A stretch of 64,000 nucleotides of DNA from JAFDZW01 sp964404255. Lineage in GTDB: Bacteria; Bacteroidota; Ignavibacteria; Palsa-1295. Below are positions 16,317 to 25,390 of this stretch, piece by piece. The stretch spans positions 12,725 to 76,724 of the forward strand of contig CAYOJJ010000016.1 of NCBI GenBank assembly GCA_964404255.1, written 5' to 3'. Positions within the stretch are counted from its first letter, which is position 1. Every line of letters starts with the position of its first letter. Made by a program: the position numbers and the translations under genes. The notes below the pieces were generated by a model. It worked only from the letters and a program-made list of their open reading frames with translations, was not told the origin of the DNA and made no database searches.

Positions 16317-19300
16317 TTAGTTGCCTGTTATCCGTTCTGTTTTGCTGCTTACTTTGTCGCGCTCTAATTGGTACGTTATATCTCTACCTTTCGTTACTAC
16401 TTTTCCTGTTACATTTACATCGACCATTCCGCCGTTGTTGTTGCTACTTCCTTCGTTTCTACCTGCCAGCGACCGTTCCGTTTTCATTACTACTTGCGTT
16501 ACTAACTGACTGGCGAATTGTGCAAATTCACTGGCCGGTTGTATTAACTCTACCTGACCGCCTTCACCTGCTATAATACCGCCCTTCTTAAACCCTTTTA
16601 TACTTATAGCATTTATTAACCCCTGTATTGCTAACGATACCGCCGCGCCTTCTGCTATTGCCAACGCTACCCCGAGGAACCCGGTTAGTGATATACCGCT
16701 CGCTACCGTTGTTGCTACCGCGTCTCCGGTCTTGGCTTTGGCTGTTGCCAGTGCCGCGATGGTTTCTTGGTTATATAAATCTATCCGGGCAACTACTCCG
16801 GCTTGCGTGGTACTGGTCTTAGTAGTCTCAACCGTTTGGGTTATCGTTGAGTCAAGTTGTGATAATGTTCCCGATGTTGCACTGGTGGTTTGTGTTGCTA
16901 TTAGCTTTTGAGTTTCGGCGGCGTTATGTAAGGCGGTATCTAATAGGTATTTGGTTGCAAGGTTAGTAAAGTACTTTCCGGCTTCGCCGAGCGCGGCGTT
17001 GTAGGATTTAGCTAACCCGGTTACGAACCGGTCGGCAGAACTGGCATTCTGTTCTTTTTCAAGGGCGGTACGTTCTTCGTTAAGTTTAGCAAGTTTTACG
17101 TTATACTCCCGGTCGCCGATCTCAGCCCGGGCGTGTGAGTCTTCGAGTGCCCCGCGCTCCTTATCAAATGATAATACTTTATCGTCGTACTCAGCCTTCG
17201 ATAATTTCTTGGAAGCCTCGTAGGCTTTAGTAAGATTATCGACAATAATAGTTAGACCTTGTTCTGCAAACTGCCGGGTAGTAGCGACCTTTTCTTCTTC
17301 GTACTTTCTATTGAGAGCGAGTAAGTCTTTGTAGTGTTTAGTAAGAAGGGCCTGTTCTAAACTCTGTTCATCCTGAGTGAGACCTTTTCCGAGTTCACGG
17401 CGGCGGTTGAAATAGTCTTCATCGGCTTGTATCTTTTGAAATATTGCTTCGCGTTCGCGTACTACTTCATTATCAATAAGTGCAATCCGGGCATCCTGTA
17501 AACTTTTATCTAATTCAATACTCTTAGTATGGTAGTCGTTTTGAGCCGCAAGTTTGTCCTGATTGAGTTTTAGTATTTCGAGTTGTAGCTTTTGGGCTTC
17601 CTCTGGTGTTACATTTGCGGTAAATAAAATTAGTCCTTTATCATCTATCTCTTTTTGTATAGCTTTAATCCGGTCTTGGATAATGGGAAGCGCGTCCGAT
17701 TTTGGGCGAATACCAATCTCTATTTCTTTGAACGCTGTAGCTTCGAGGGCGGCGGCTAAGTCATGGTTAAACTTTTCTATCTGTTCGGTAGAAAGGGGTT
17801 TTATTTTAGTAGAGAGTTCTACTTCCTTTTTGGATAGTTCGAGCGTAAGCGAAGCAACCTTTTCTTTTAGGGTAGCAAGGTCTTCGGCTTCGTGTCCCTT
17901 CTTACTCAGTTTAGGTTGTAAGGCGACGATGTTCCCCGCGTCGTCAGTAGTTGCCAGTTTTAGTAACGCTTCGCGTTGTGCCGTAATGTCGGCAACTTCC
18001 TGTTGTAACAGTTTGGCGTTTTCTGTTTTAGAGAGTTCTGCTTTCTGCCGGGAGCCTTTTATAAATTCATCGGCGGCGGTTTTATTTAGATTAGCCTCTG
18101 TTTCTTTGGTGGCGGCAGTTCTCGTTTTTGAATCCGCTTCGATAAGTTTTAACTGAGTCTGAAAGCGGGACTGTTGCTCTTTCGCTTGGATGTCCCCGAA
18201 GTCCCGGTCGGTTTGCTGATCTATTTTTTGGTTTGCTTTCTTTTGTTGTACCTCTTTTATCCCTTTCTCTTTTAAGAAGGCAATCGTTTGTTCGGCTTGC
18301 TGTTTCTGTTCGTCGGTAGCAGTGGCACTTGCTTGTAGCTTTTGATTATCGGCAATGGCTTGCTTATAGGCACTCTTTGTTTCGTTAAGACTTTCTTCTT
18401 GTTTTTTACGGGCTTCATCGTAGGCAGAGGCGAGAGACTCTACATTAACCACCTGTTCTTTCGTAGCCGCCGCCGCCTGTTGTTGCAACGGTACCAATTT
18501 ATTAACTTCCTCGACCGATAAATGCAATTTGTCTGCTATCTCTTGAGCAGATTTCCCCTGAGATTCGAGAGCCTTTATATTTGCCTGTAGTTGCGGGCGG
18601 GCCTTTTCTAATTCTTCGCGCTGTTGTACTAACTGATGAAGGGTTTCTTTTTGCTTTTCCTGTACCGATTCGCCCAGTCCTACCTGTTGTTTAAAAAAGT
18701 CCAGTACACCCGTCGGTACATTTACATTTTGATCTAATAATTTTTGTTGTGCTTGTAAGGCGGCCAGTTTGTCTTGAGCCTCTTTATAAGAGTTGGCAAG
18801 GTCGCCGGTCTTATCGGTTAAACTATCGACCGCGTCCTTTTTTTCGTCTGCACTTAGGTTCTGTTGTTCTTTAATGAAATCGCGTACTCTACCGGTGGCA
18901 ATAGACATTCCGCCGCTAAAAGCATCGAAGCCTTCGACGGCTTCGGGTACACTCTTAGCAAGTTTGGCGGTAACGGAATCGAGTTCGGTTTGTTCGGCGG
19001 CGGTACGTGAGGATTTGCCTTGCAATTCGTCGTAGCGGGCGGAAAGCTCTCCGAGTGATTTATTCTGTTCGTCGATTCCTTTCGCTTTGCCTATATGAGT
19101 ATTAAATTCATCGAGAGCGGAAGCAGCATCCTTTGTTGCTTCGCCGATGTCTTTGGTGCCAGAGGAAAGCAACGCATATACACCGATCAAAGCACCTACA
19201 CCGGCGATGAGTAAGAAGACCGGATTCGCGGCCATGACCGCGTTTAGGATTGCCTGACCGACGGACGCTTCCGCCGCCGCCGCTCCTTCGGCAACTTCGC

Positions 19301-20519
19301 TTGCGGCAACGGCGGAGTGAGCGGTCGCGGCTCCGGTTGCGGCGGCGGCTTCTGCCGAGTATCCCGGAATGAGTTTAGAAAGGATCGAAGCGGCGAACTG
19401 GTTAGCGGCGGTAGCTCCCGAAGAAAATACTTTTGCAATACCGCCCGCGTCGGAAATAGCACTCGCCGCACGGAAGGCAACGTAAGCACCGACCAGAGAT
19501 AAGACGGCGACCTTATGTTCACTGGCAAAGGTAGCAACCGAACCAAGTGCTTTTCCCCCGGCAACCAACACGTCGCCAAGTGAAGTAACGACCGGAATGA
19601 GTTGTTGAAAGAGCGGTTGCAGTGCTTCAAAACTTTGCGAAGCAAAACTTATCGCTGCTTCCTCTACGGTATTCTTTAAGCGGTCGAAGTCCCCTATAGC
19701 GTCTTGAGTACTTGCTTTCGTTGCTTCCACGGCGGGGCCGAGCTTCGCTTCAATCACTCGCATCTTTTCGGCGGAGTCGGCATTCTTATCGAAGACAATT
19801 CCAAGACGGGCAAGGGTAGCGGCCTGTTCGGGGTCAGAGGATTTTGCAATAAGGCGGGCAACGGCTTCGGCGGGAAGTTGTAAGGCATTCGCCGCACCGA
19901 TGGAAAACTCCGTTAGTTGGTTGAGCTTTTCGCCGGTAACGTTACCAAAGCCTGCTATTTTTGCTTGTAACTCGGTGACCTGTAGTTTCGGAATAGCAAA
20001 GTCATCGGCAATCTTTGAAGCGGCGGTTCCGAGCGTTGCCATTTCCGCTTTTGAATTCGCCGCCGAAACCCCGGCTTTTGCAAGGGCAATTTGTAGAGAA
20101 TCCGAAGCGTGGTCGGCTTCGGTTGCTTTAGCAACGAAGCCGGAGAACATATCTTTTAGACCTTCACCGAGAGCTGTACCTATTGAAATTGTACCAATCC
20201 CGGAAAGGCCCTCTTTGAAATTGGAAAAGAACCCTTTACTTTCTTTCTCTGAGAGACCGATGTCTTCGGAGAGTTCGGCAATTTCTTTTTCTACTTTTTT
20301 GATCTCTGCCTGTGCAATTTCGGCAGTCTTAAAGTCAAAGGCATTATCGCGGACGGTTACAAGGCTTGCTAACTCCGCTTTCAGTGAGGAAAGGTTTTTA
20401 AAATCAACCTTTGGAGAAATATCCGAAAGTGCGGCGGCATCCTTCCTGACTTCCTCAAAGGCGGGCTTTGCCCCGGATAAATCTATTTTTAATTTGTAGA
20501 GGACTTCGCTGGTAGTCAT
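16317..20519 (-). CDS. Tail tape measure protein
   Basis: A 1400-aa protein, by far the longest structural gene of the phage. The N terminus (LYKLKIDLSGAKPAFEEV) and the helical, Ala/Lys/Glu-rich body with long coiled coils fit tape measures. Hydrophobic patches occur near residues 330-350 (KVAVLSLVGAYVAF) and 430-455 (PVFLLIAGVGALIGVYALL), with another near the C terminus (GFLGVALAIAEGAAVSLAIQGLI). At ~0.15 nm per residue, a family rule, it would set a tail of about 200 nm, so a siphovirus. It is the last gene of the leftward late operon and ends 67 bp from the prophage end, with no tail-tip genes beyond. Its start codon lies inside a perfect inverted repeat. Confidence 0.88.
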   Translation of the reverse strand: MTTSEVLYKLKIDLSGAKPAFEEVRKDAAALSDISPKVDFKNLSSLKAELASLVTVRDNAFDFKTAEIAQAEIKKVEKEIAELSEDIGLSEKESKGFFSNFKEGLSGIGTISIGTALGEGLKDMFSGFVAKATEADHASDSLQIALAKAGVSAANSKAEMATLGTAASKIADDFAIPKLQVTELQAKIAGFGNVTGEKLNQLTEFSIGAANALQLPAEAVARLIAKSSDPEQAATLARLGIVFDKNADSAEKMRVIEAKLGPAVEATKASTQDAIGDFDRLKNTVEEAAISFASQSFEALQPLFQQLIPVVTSLGDVLVAGGKALGSVATFASEHKVAVLSLVGAYVAFRAASAISDAGGIAKVFSSGATAANQFAASILSKLIPGYSAEAAAATGAATAHSAVAASEVAEGAAAAEASVGQAILNAVMAANPVFLLIAGVGALIGVYALLSSGTKDIGEATKDAASALDEFNTHIGKAKGIDEQNKSLGELSARYDELQGKSSRTAAEQTELDSVTAKLAKSVPEAVEGFDAFSGGMSIATGRVRDFIKEQQNLSADEKKDAVDSLTDKTGDLANSYKEAQDKLAALQAQQKLLDQNVNVPTGVLDFFKQQVGLGESVQEKQKETLHQLVQQREELEKARPQLQANIKALESQGKSAQEIADKLHLSVEEVNKLVPLQQQAAAATKEQVVNVESLASAYDEARKKQEESLNETKSAYKQAIADNQKLQASATATDEQKQQAEQTIAFLKEKGIKEVQQKKANQKIDQQTDRDFGDIQAKEQQSRFQTQLKLIEADSKTRTAATKETEANLNKTAADEFIKGSRQKAELSKTENAKLLQQEVADITAQREALLKLATTDDAGNIVALQPKLSKKGHEAEDLATLKEKVASLTLELSKKEVELSTKIKPLSTEQIEKFNHDLAAALEATAFKEIEIGIRPKSDALPIIQDRIKAIQKEIDDKGLILFTANVTPEEAQKLQLEILKLNQDKLAAQNDYHTKSIELDKSLQDARIALIDNEVVREREAIFQKIQADEDYFNRRRELGKGLTQDEQSLEQALLTKHYKDLLALNRKYEEEKVATTRQFAEQGLTIIVDNLTKAYEASKKLSKAEYDDKVLSFDKERGALEDSHARAEIGDREYNVKLAKLNEERTALEKEQNASSADRFVTGLAKSYNAALGEAGKYFTNLATKYLLDTALHNAAETQKLIATQTTSATSGTLSQLDSTITQTVETTKTSTTQAGVVARIDLYNQETIAALATAKAKTGDAVATTVASGISLTGFLGVALAIAEGAAVSLAIQGLINAISIKGFKKGGIIAGEGGQVELIQPASEFAQFASQLVTQVVMKTERSLAGRNEGSSNNNGGMVDVNVTGKVVTKGRDITYQLERDKVSSKTERITGN

Positions 20520-20538
20520 AACGAACCTTCGTTATGAC
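20515..20538. promoter_or_regulatory. Perfect 11-bp inverted repeat over the tape-measure start
   Basis: GTCATAACGAA and TTCGTTATGAC are separated by CC. The left arm contains the start codon of the tape measure gene (20517-20519, minus strand). It could be an operator, a start-masking hairpin or a scar of the insertion that brought in the neighbouring plus-strand gene. Confidence 0.5.
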
Positions 20539-20582
20539 CTTCGCTGTTTTCGTCGGGCGATTAATCCATCAATTCACTAATT

Positions 20583-21155
20583 ATGTTTACTACCCTTTGT
20601 GCTTCCAGTACTACTTATACTGCGAGTTCAGATTACACGGCTATAGTAAGTACAATCGTTGGCGTTGCGGCTGTAGTAGTAGCGTGTATATCTGCTTGGT
20701 ATGCTCGGAAAACAATGATTCAAAGCACTAAGCAATTTGAAATTCAGCTTAAGGAAAATAGAAGAATTCTTAAAAAGCAACTTTCGTATTCTCATAAGCA
20801 ATACCAGATTCAAAAATTAGCAGAGCAACGCCATGCAATTTTAAGAAATTTTCAATACTTGCATTCCTATTATTTCAATAAGAATCATAAGGTAGAAGAC
20901 TCGTTTGTTCGTAACTTTGATCTCAATGCTATTCATTTAGAAATTGAAACATTGTTATTTTCTCCTACAATGATGAGCGATGAAGACGTTAAATTCTTAG
21001 GCAATACGTTACTGGATTCAATGAACCATCAGTTAGATATTGACTCTAAAGAAGAAAGTGTATTCATAGCCATAGAAGAATTAGCTAAATATTTGAGACC
21101 GGGAGCCATTGACATATTAAATTCAACCATGCTACAAAAGAAACCATTTAGTTAG
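20583..21155 (+). CDS. Membrane-anchored helical protein, reverse-oriented phage cargo (moron)
   Basis: A 190-aa protein with one transmembrane helix (IVSTIVGVAAVVVACISAWYA, residues ~20-40) followed by a long charged helix (STKQFEIQLKENRRILKKQLSYSHKQYQIQKLAEQ) and a helical C-terminal domain. It is oriented against the tail operon, between the tape measure and the 702-aa tail gene, and is converged upon by the latter (1-bp gap between stops). High A+T content and opposite orientation are typical of a lysogenic-conversion gene expressed from the prophage. A superinfection-exclusion or defence role is possible but is inference only. Confidence 0.65.
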   Translation: MFTTLCASSTTYTASSDYTAIVSTIVGVAAVVVACISAWYARKTMIQSTKQFEIQLKENRRILKKQLSYSHKQYQIQKLAEQRHAILRNFQYLHSYYFNKNHKVEDSFVRNFDLNAIHLEIETLLFSPTMMSDEDVKFLGNTLLDSMNHQLDIDSKEESVFIAIEELAKYLRPGAIDILNSTMLQKKPFS

Positions 21156-21156
21156 A

Positions 21157-23265
21157 TTAATACACAAACGTATGCGGCCCCGCACCGGTACACGGATTGT
21201 TTACATTAAACGACCAGCACACGGTAACGGGAGCCGAGCCGTTACAGGGATAGATAGTTATGCAGATAACGTGTGGGCCATTTACTAACGTAGTGGTATC
21301 CACAAAGAGCGGGCAATCTATAATATGACCGCTCCGCTCCCACCCGGGTATTGTTTTGTAGGGCAACCCGTCGAGCGTTGATTCTATCCTATCAACACAA
21401 CCGTCGTACTGCACACCAAAGACAAAAGTAATAACTCCGCAAATCGGCTCGAACGGATTTATCTTTGGTGGTTTTAGTACCGGCGGATCGCCGGGGTCAC
21501 CGGGTGGAGCTATAGTAATAGAAGGCGGAGTAATACCAAAGATAACTCTACGTTCAATCCCGCGAATATGCTTTAAGAAACTACCGGGCTTCCGTGAGAT
21601 TTCAATGATAGAAAAACGGCCATAGTCAGAACCATTATATAATAATCCCGGCGAAGCATCGAAGTACCGAAGGTTTGCAAAGTCTCCCCAATCTAAAAAA
21701 CCGAACGTTCCTACTTCCGAAGGAAAGGGTTCGATTCCGGTATCGAGAGCATCGAACTCTACAACAGCGCGGGTGCCGCCCCACAAATCCCAATTTTTAA
21801 AGACGTGAAAACTATTCCATTGGTTAAACGATAGTGTTGTACTATCTTCGACCTGGCTAACAGAGTTAGCATACCATCCGAGTTTAGGTTCGGTCGTATT
21901 CCATACAAAGAGTTCGATCTTACGAATACCGTTAGCAGGATTACCGTCTTTTGAATTGCCTCTAAATCTAAATAAGGTTTTATATGAGATGTCTTTTCCT
22001 TCACCGTACCGAAACGACGACGAAGCCGGGGTTGCGATGAAGTCCCCGGGCGTTGGTACATCGACGGTTATACTCTTAATCCATACGGCGGCGGGATTAT
22101 ATTTAATGGTTTTCTCTACCGCCGTACAATCAATAGAGAGCGGAAAATCGTCGAGCGAACAGAAGACCCACCGCGAAGCAGAAGGCCAGTTTGCGGAGAG
22201 TTGCGCTTTCGTGTTGCCAAGTGATTTAGTGCGTACTTCCCATACTTCGCGGAGCGTTGGCAGTTCTACATCGAACTTAAGAAAGAATTCCCGGGAGAGC
22301 GTTACCATAGCATCGCCGAGGGTTTGCCACCGTGAGTATAACGAAAGTTCTCCCGCGTTATTATCCGAGGTATCCGAAGCTGCTACAAAGTACGGAGCAA
22401 AGACTATATGAAACGAGGCATCGGTCATATAGACAAATATCCCTATGTAATGCAAACTCTTTGCCGTTATATGAACACTCGGGGCTTCGTCGCTATGAAT
22501 GAAGTAGTCAAGAAAAAAAGAGTTAGAAAAGCCGTTGGTATCCTTCGAGGTAGTCTGCCATTCGTTAAGAGTAGAATCCGAAAGAGCTACTAATTTCGTC
22601 GGTGAACAGTACCTTACTAAGCCATAGAGTAATTCAAAAATAGAAGCGATAGGCTTTTCAATGGAATAGGTACTTCTAAACGAAGTAAGAAAGCCGGAAG
22701 CAGGCCGGGCAAACATAACGTGCAACCAATGAACGAAGGTCATTTCCAGACCGCCGATATGAAGTTTGCGCGTAGGATTTTTAATAAGTCCCTGTTGCTC
22801 TTTGAACGACTGGTAGTCGACATACCCGGTAGCTTCGTTACGGCTAAGTTTACCCCACCAGATTAGCCGCGTTTTTTTGGCTCCGGTCATCGTGAACGGT
22901 GCAAGGTCGGGGATATTATGCGCGCGTGGAGCGAGCACTACTTCGAGCCATACGTCGTATGCAAGTGTTCGCCATGCAATGATTAAGTGAGAGAGTACCG
23001 GATCGGCATCGAGGGTTAGCTTAAAGTTTTGATGTTCTATAGAGCCTTGAAATAACTCATTCTCAAATGAACTCTGTACATCACCGAACCCGTCGTCAAA
23101 TACAAGGTCGCCGGAAACTTCCGTCGCATTTGAGTTGCCGCTAACACGGAACAGCCGTGAGGAATGATATTCCATCGAATACACGGAATCCGTTTCGTTC
23201 GGCACGTCGTAGAGCCTCACGTAATACGTGCCTTCGGGTTTCGGTATGGAACACGTGAAATGCAA
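21157..23265 (-). CDS. Putative tail/tip protein with C-terminal Ig-like domain
   Basis: A 702-aa protein located between the tail chaperone pair and the tape measure. Residues 1-~170 look like a beta-rich tail domain (MHFTCSIPKPEGTYYVRLYDVP... WLEVVLAPRAHN). The middle is mixed. Near residues 585-615 a Pro-rich linker (PPGDPGDPPVLKPPK) joins a Cys-containing Ig-like module (PICGVITFVFGVQYDGCVDRI...VNGPHVICITIYPCNGSAPVTVCWSF). Such terminal Ig modules in phage tails often mediate weak surface binding. It is a candidate for the host-recognition or tail-tip protein, since no Dit, Tal or fibre gene is recognised elsewhere. No family match that I can name. Confidence 0.55.
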   Translation of the reverse strand: MHFTCSIPKPEGTYYVRLYDVPNETDSVYSMEYHSSRLFRVSGNSNATEVSGDLVFDDGFGDVQSSFENELFQGSIEHQNFKLTLDADPVLSHLIIAWRTLAYDVWLEVVLAPRAHNIPDLAPFTMTGAKKTRLIWWGKLSRNEATGYVDYQSFKEQQGLIKNPTRKLHIGGLEMTFVHWLHVMFARPASGFLTSFRSTYSIEKPIASIFELLYGLVRYCSPTKLVALSDSTLNEWQTTSKDTNGFSNSFFLDYFIHSDEAPSVHITAKSLHYIGIFVYMTDASFHIVFAPYFVAASDTSDNNAGELSLYSRWQTLGDAMVTLSREFFLKFDVELPTLREVWEVRTKSLGNTKAQLSANWPSASRWVFCSLDDFPLSIDCTAVEKTIKYNPAAVWIKSITVDVPTPGDFIATPASSSFRYGEGKDISYKTLFRFRGNSKDGNPANGIRKIELFVWNTTEPKLGWYANSVSQVEDSTTLSFNQWNSFHVFKNWDLWGGTRAVVEFDALDTGIEPFPSEVGTFGFLDWGDFANLRYFDASPGLLYNGSDYGRFSIIEISRKPGSFLKHIRGIERRVIFGITPPSITIAPPGDPGDPPVLKPPKINPFEPICGVITFVFGVQYDGCVDRIESTLDGLPYKTIPGWERSGHIIDCPLFVDTTTLVNGPHVICITIYPCNGSAPVTVCWSFNVNNPCTGAGPHTFVY

Positions 23266-23330
23266 GTGGAGTACCTTTCTGTTATTTGGGAGTAAATATA
23301 TTTGTAAACCTGTTGCTTATCCGCCCCTAA

Positions 23331-23404
23331 ACTCTGAATTCATTTCAGAGTCAGCAGGAAAGCCGGGTACATTTAGGATAAGCACAACAACCACCCGGCT
23401 TTCC
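23331..23404 (-). other. Two hairpins between the chaperone and tail-tip genes
   Basis: ACTCTGAA/TTCAGAGT (23331-23351) and a 12-bp perfect pair GGAAAGCCGGGT/ACCCGGCTTTCC (23357-23368, 23393-23404) sit immediately after the stop of the chaperone extension. No T-run follows in minus-strand reading. This favours an mRNA-processing or stability element over a terminator. Confidence 0.5.
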
Positions 23405-23406
23405 GA

Positions 23407-23760
23407 TTATTCGTCTTTTAAATAGAGCGTGGTTAGTTTCATCGCAAGGGCTTCCTGTACTTCGAGCAGTGTGTAGTTGTGCAGTATTATAAAGTAATCG
23501 TTCATGTTCTCATTTGCCAGTTGCCATGCCAAGTGGCAGTCGACCAGTTCTTCGGGGAGTACCTGATCTGAGTACCGGTGACCGCACTGAAGCAACGCAT
23601 CGAATTCAATCCCTTCTTCGTCACAGGTTCGTTTAGCTGCTTCCTCGATTGCACGTCGCTTTCGTACAAAGTCCGATTCGTAGCGTTCGGAGAATATTGG
23701 CCAGCTTGCCTTGCGTTCGAGATAAGTGGCTGTTTCCTCGCTTAAGGCACCAAGAAAAAA
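23407..23760 (-). CDS. Tail assembly chaperone, frameshift extension (GpT-like part)
   Basis: This frame, open from the slippery site down to 23407, adds ~115 residues (FLGALSEETATYLERK...LTTLYLKDE) to the upstream chaperone after a -1 shift, giving a ~270-aa fusion. That compares with the GpG-GpT protein of lambda-like phages. An independent start is unlikely. The only nearby in-frame initiator is a GTG at 23793, inside the upstream gene and before the slippery site. It precedes the tail-tip and tape measure genes as chaperone pairs normally do. Confidence 0.72.
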   Translation of the reverse strand, partial: FFLGALSEETATYLERKASWPIFSERYESDFVRKRRAIEEAAKRTCDEEGIEFDALLQCGHRYSDQVLPEELVDCHLAWQLANENMNDYFIILHNYTLLEVQEALAMKLTTLYLKDE

Positions 23761-24218
23761 GTTTGTGCCTTTATGACCTCGCTTTCTTCGCACTTATCCC
23801 ATGCAATGTTTTCGGCAGTTATAGCGTGCTCGGCGACGAGCGGAAAGTGTAAGCAGAGACCGGCGAGTTCGTAGTTCATCTTTTTAGATTGCTCTTCGAG
23901 TTTATCTATTTCTTTGTAGAGTTCTTCGAGGGCTTTTTCTACCTGTTCGCTGTTCTCGGCTTTCGTTTTGATTACATCGGTTAATTGCTTATGCAAGTCG
24001 ATTCGTTGGCTTTCCAAACCGGCGAGTTTCGAGGCAACGATCTGTTGCCGCCGTACAATAGTTTTGAACTGTTGTTTCAAATACATAAGCGTCGGCATTA
24101 CACTACATTCAATCGTTACGCCGTCCGTGGTTATCAGTGTCACTTTACGTTCACCGCGCGGCGGGAGTTTGGCTTCGGCGGTTTCGTTTGTTTCGGGAGT
24201 TTTCTGTTCGGTTGTCAT
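23742..24218 (-). CDS. Tail assembly chaperone (GpG-like part)
   Basis: A 158-aa protein with an acidic, disordered N terminus (MTTEQKTPETNETAEAKLPP), then a beta-like stretch (KVTLITTDGVTIECSVM) and a coiled-coil region (LKQQFKTIVRRQQIVASKLAGLESQ...LEELYKEIDKLEEQ). It ends three codons after a T TTT TTC heptamer. Position upstream of the tape measure and the overlapping second frame identify it as the short chaperone product. It keeps tape-measure protein soluble before tail assembly in characterised siphophages. Confidence 0.75.
   Translation of the reverse strand: MTTEQKTPETNETAEAKLPPRGERKVTLITTDGVTIECSVMPTLMYLKQQFKTIVRRQQIVASKLAGLESQRIDLHKQLTDVIKTKAENSEQVEKALEELYKEIDKLEEQSKKMNYELAGLCLHFPLVAEHAITAENIAWDKCEESEVIKAQTFFLVP
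23754..23760 (-). promoter_or_regulatory. Programmed -1 ribosomal frameshift site T TTT TTC
   Basis: On the minus strand the heptamer TTTTTTC is in the correct phase (codons ...ACT TTT TTC) for tandem slippage into the frame of the downstream extension. The zero-frame stop TAA follows after three further codons. Confidence 0.8.
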
Positions 24219-24248
24219 TGTATGTTCTTTCTATAAACGTGAGAGGAT

Positions 24249-24818
24249 TTACGCATTAATCATGTACTCACTTACTCGTTCTGCGATAGCGTTAAAATCA
24301 CTGGAGCGAATATCCAAGACCGTGTCCCCGTCGGATAAGCTAATACTTAGCACTCTATAATAGTAATATACCACCGAAGCGGGAGCCGTAAAGAGTGAAT
24401 CTTTACTATACAGGGTTATCGCGTTCTTATGAGTAGCAAAAGCATAGAGTGTTTCTTCATCGCCGCCGATGAGAATTTCGGCAATGGATACGCGCGGAAC
24501 GTGTACGAAGGTGCCCGGAGTTTTTTCTAAAAAAATAACATCCCCGGCAATTCGTAATTGTCCGTCCGGCAGTGTCATTTTATAGAGGTCTGCTACCGAA
24601 GTATCAACAAGGGCCGTGGAAGTAGAAAGCGGCGATGAGAAATTATCCCCTAAGACAAAGTCATCGTTAGCCGAAGCAAGTTCTTCGTTATATTCCCCCA
24701 TGACAACGGCGTAGTATAGGTCGCGATTAGTTGAGAAATCCGAACGGTTGCTAAGTCCCGGCTCGATATTCTTTATTAGCTTATCTAATTGATCTCTGGT
24801 GTATTCGATCTGATTCAT
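24249..24818 (-). CDS. Phage tail-region structural protein, unknown
   Basis: A 189-aa protein immediately upstream of the chaperone pair in the leftward late operon (30-bp gap). A beta-rich C-terminal half (PDGQLRIAGDVIFLEKTPGTFVHVPRVSIAEILIGG ... SVVYYYYRVLSISLSDGDTVLDIRSSDF) follows a helical N terminus. By position it could be a neck or tail completion protein. No motif secures a family. Confidence 0.5.
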   Translation of the reverse strand: MNQIEYTRDQLDKLIKNIEPGLSNRSDFSTNRDLYYAVVMGEYNEELASANDDFVLGDNFSSPLSTSTALVDTSVADLYKMTLPDGQLRIAGDVIFLEKTPGTFVHVPRVSIAEILIGGDEETLYAFATHKNAITLYSKDSLFTAPASVVYYYYRVLSISLSDGDTVLDIRSSDFNAIAERVSEYMINA

Positions 24819-24823
24819 ACTCG

Positions 24824-25390
24824 TTACGGTTCGGAGCCGCTTCGTTTGGTGGAGAAGGTTTGTAGTACATTGCCGAAGGGTACGGTCTTCTTTCGGGTAT
24901 AAGTTAGCGTGCCTTTTGAAAAAGAGAACTTGTCACACACTACTATTTCAAAGCCCGGAATGATACACGACACACTCGATTGTTCCTGTTGCCGGGGAGA
25001 ATCATACCCGCGTTTGCCAACGATTGTAATTCTGTTGTCGAGTATTTTCCCGTTGCCGAGGTAGTAGGTTTTGAAAAACCATAGTTGGTTGTCATCGCAC
25101 CAAAAGGCGAACGACCGTTTCCCCCGTAGGTACGCATAATAGAACGCGAAATCGTCGGCGGTATTTTGGGCCGGTGTTGCCGATCCGCTAACCGTAAACC
25201 AGTTGGTATCTTCAGCCGCCGACCCGTCGCCGTCAACTTCGAATATATCCTCACAAAGCAGTTGCACTCCTTCGAGGAAGTGTCCGCACTCGATCCAGGT
25301 CTCGCGCCGCGTAGTTGGCAAATAGGTACCAACAAAGGCGCGACGCATCCTTGCGAGTGAAACGCGCTGTAAACTTTTACCAGAGAGCAT
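24824..25390 (-). CDS. Phage structural protein, unknown (tail module)
   Basis: A 188-aa protein. It reads as mostly beta (WIECGHFLEGVQLLCEDIFEVDGDGS, SFAFWCDDNQLWFFKTYYLGNGKILDNRITIVGKRGY). It overlaps the start-distal end of the upstream gene (25377) by 14 bp and is separated from the next by 5 bp, so translation is coupled. The N terminus is basic. Likely a minor tail or baseplate-type component by context only. Confidence 0.5.
   Translation of the reverse strand: MLSGKSLQRVSLARMRRAFVGTYLPTTRRETWIECGHFLEGVQLLCEDIFEVDGDGSAAEDTNWFTVSGSATPAQNTADDFAFYYAYLRGKRSFAFWCDDNQLWFFKTYYLGNGKILDNRITIVGKRGYDSPRQQEQSSVSCIIPGFEIVVCDKFSFSKGTLTYTRKKTVPFGNVLQTFSTKRSGSEP

Noticed and set aside
17563..20499. 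Long plus-strand frames opposite the tape measure gene
   Set aside because: Ser/Ala-rich antisense of coiled-coil codons, with no start context or independent features.
23407..23793. Independent gene starting at 23793
   Set aside because: Its first codon is GTG inside the upstream gene. The T TTT TTC heptamer and overlap fit a frameshift extension better.
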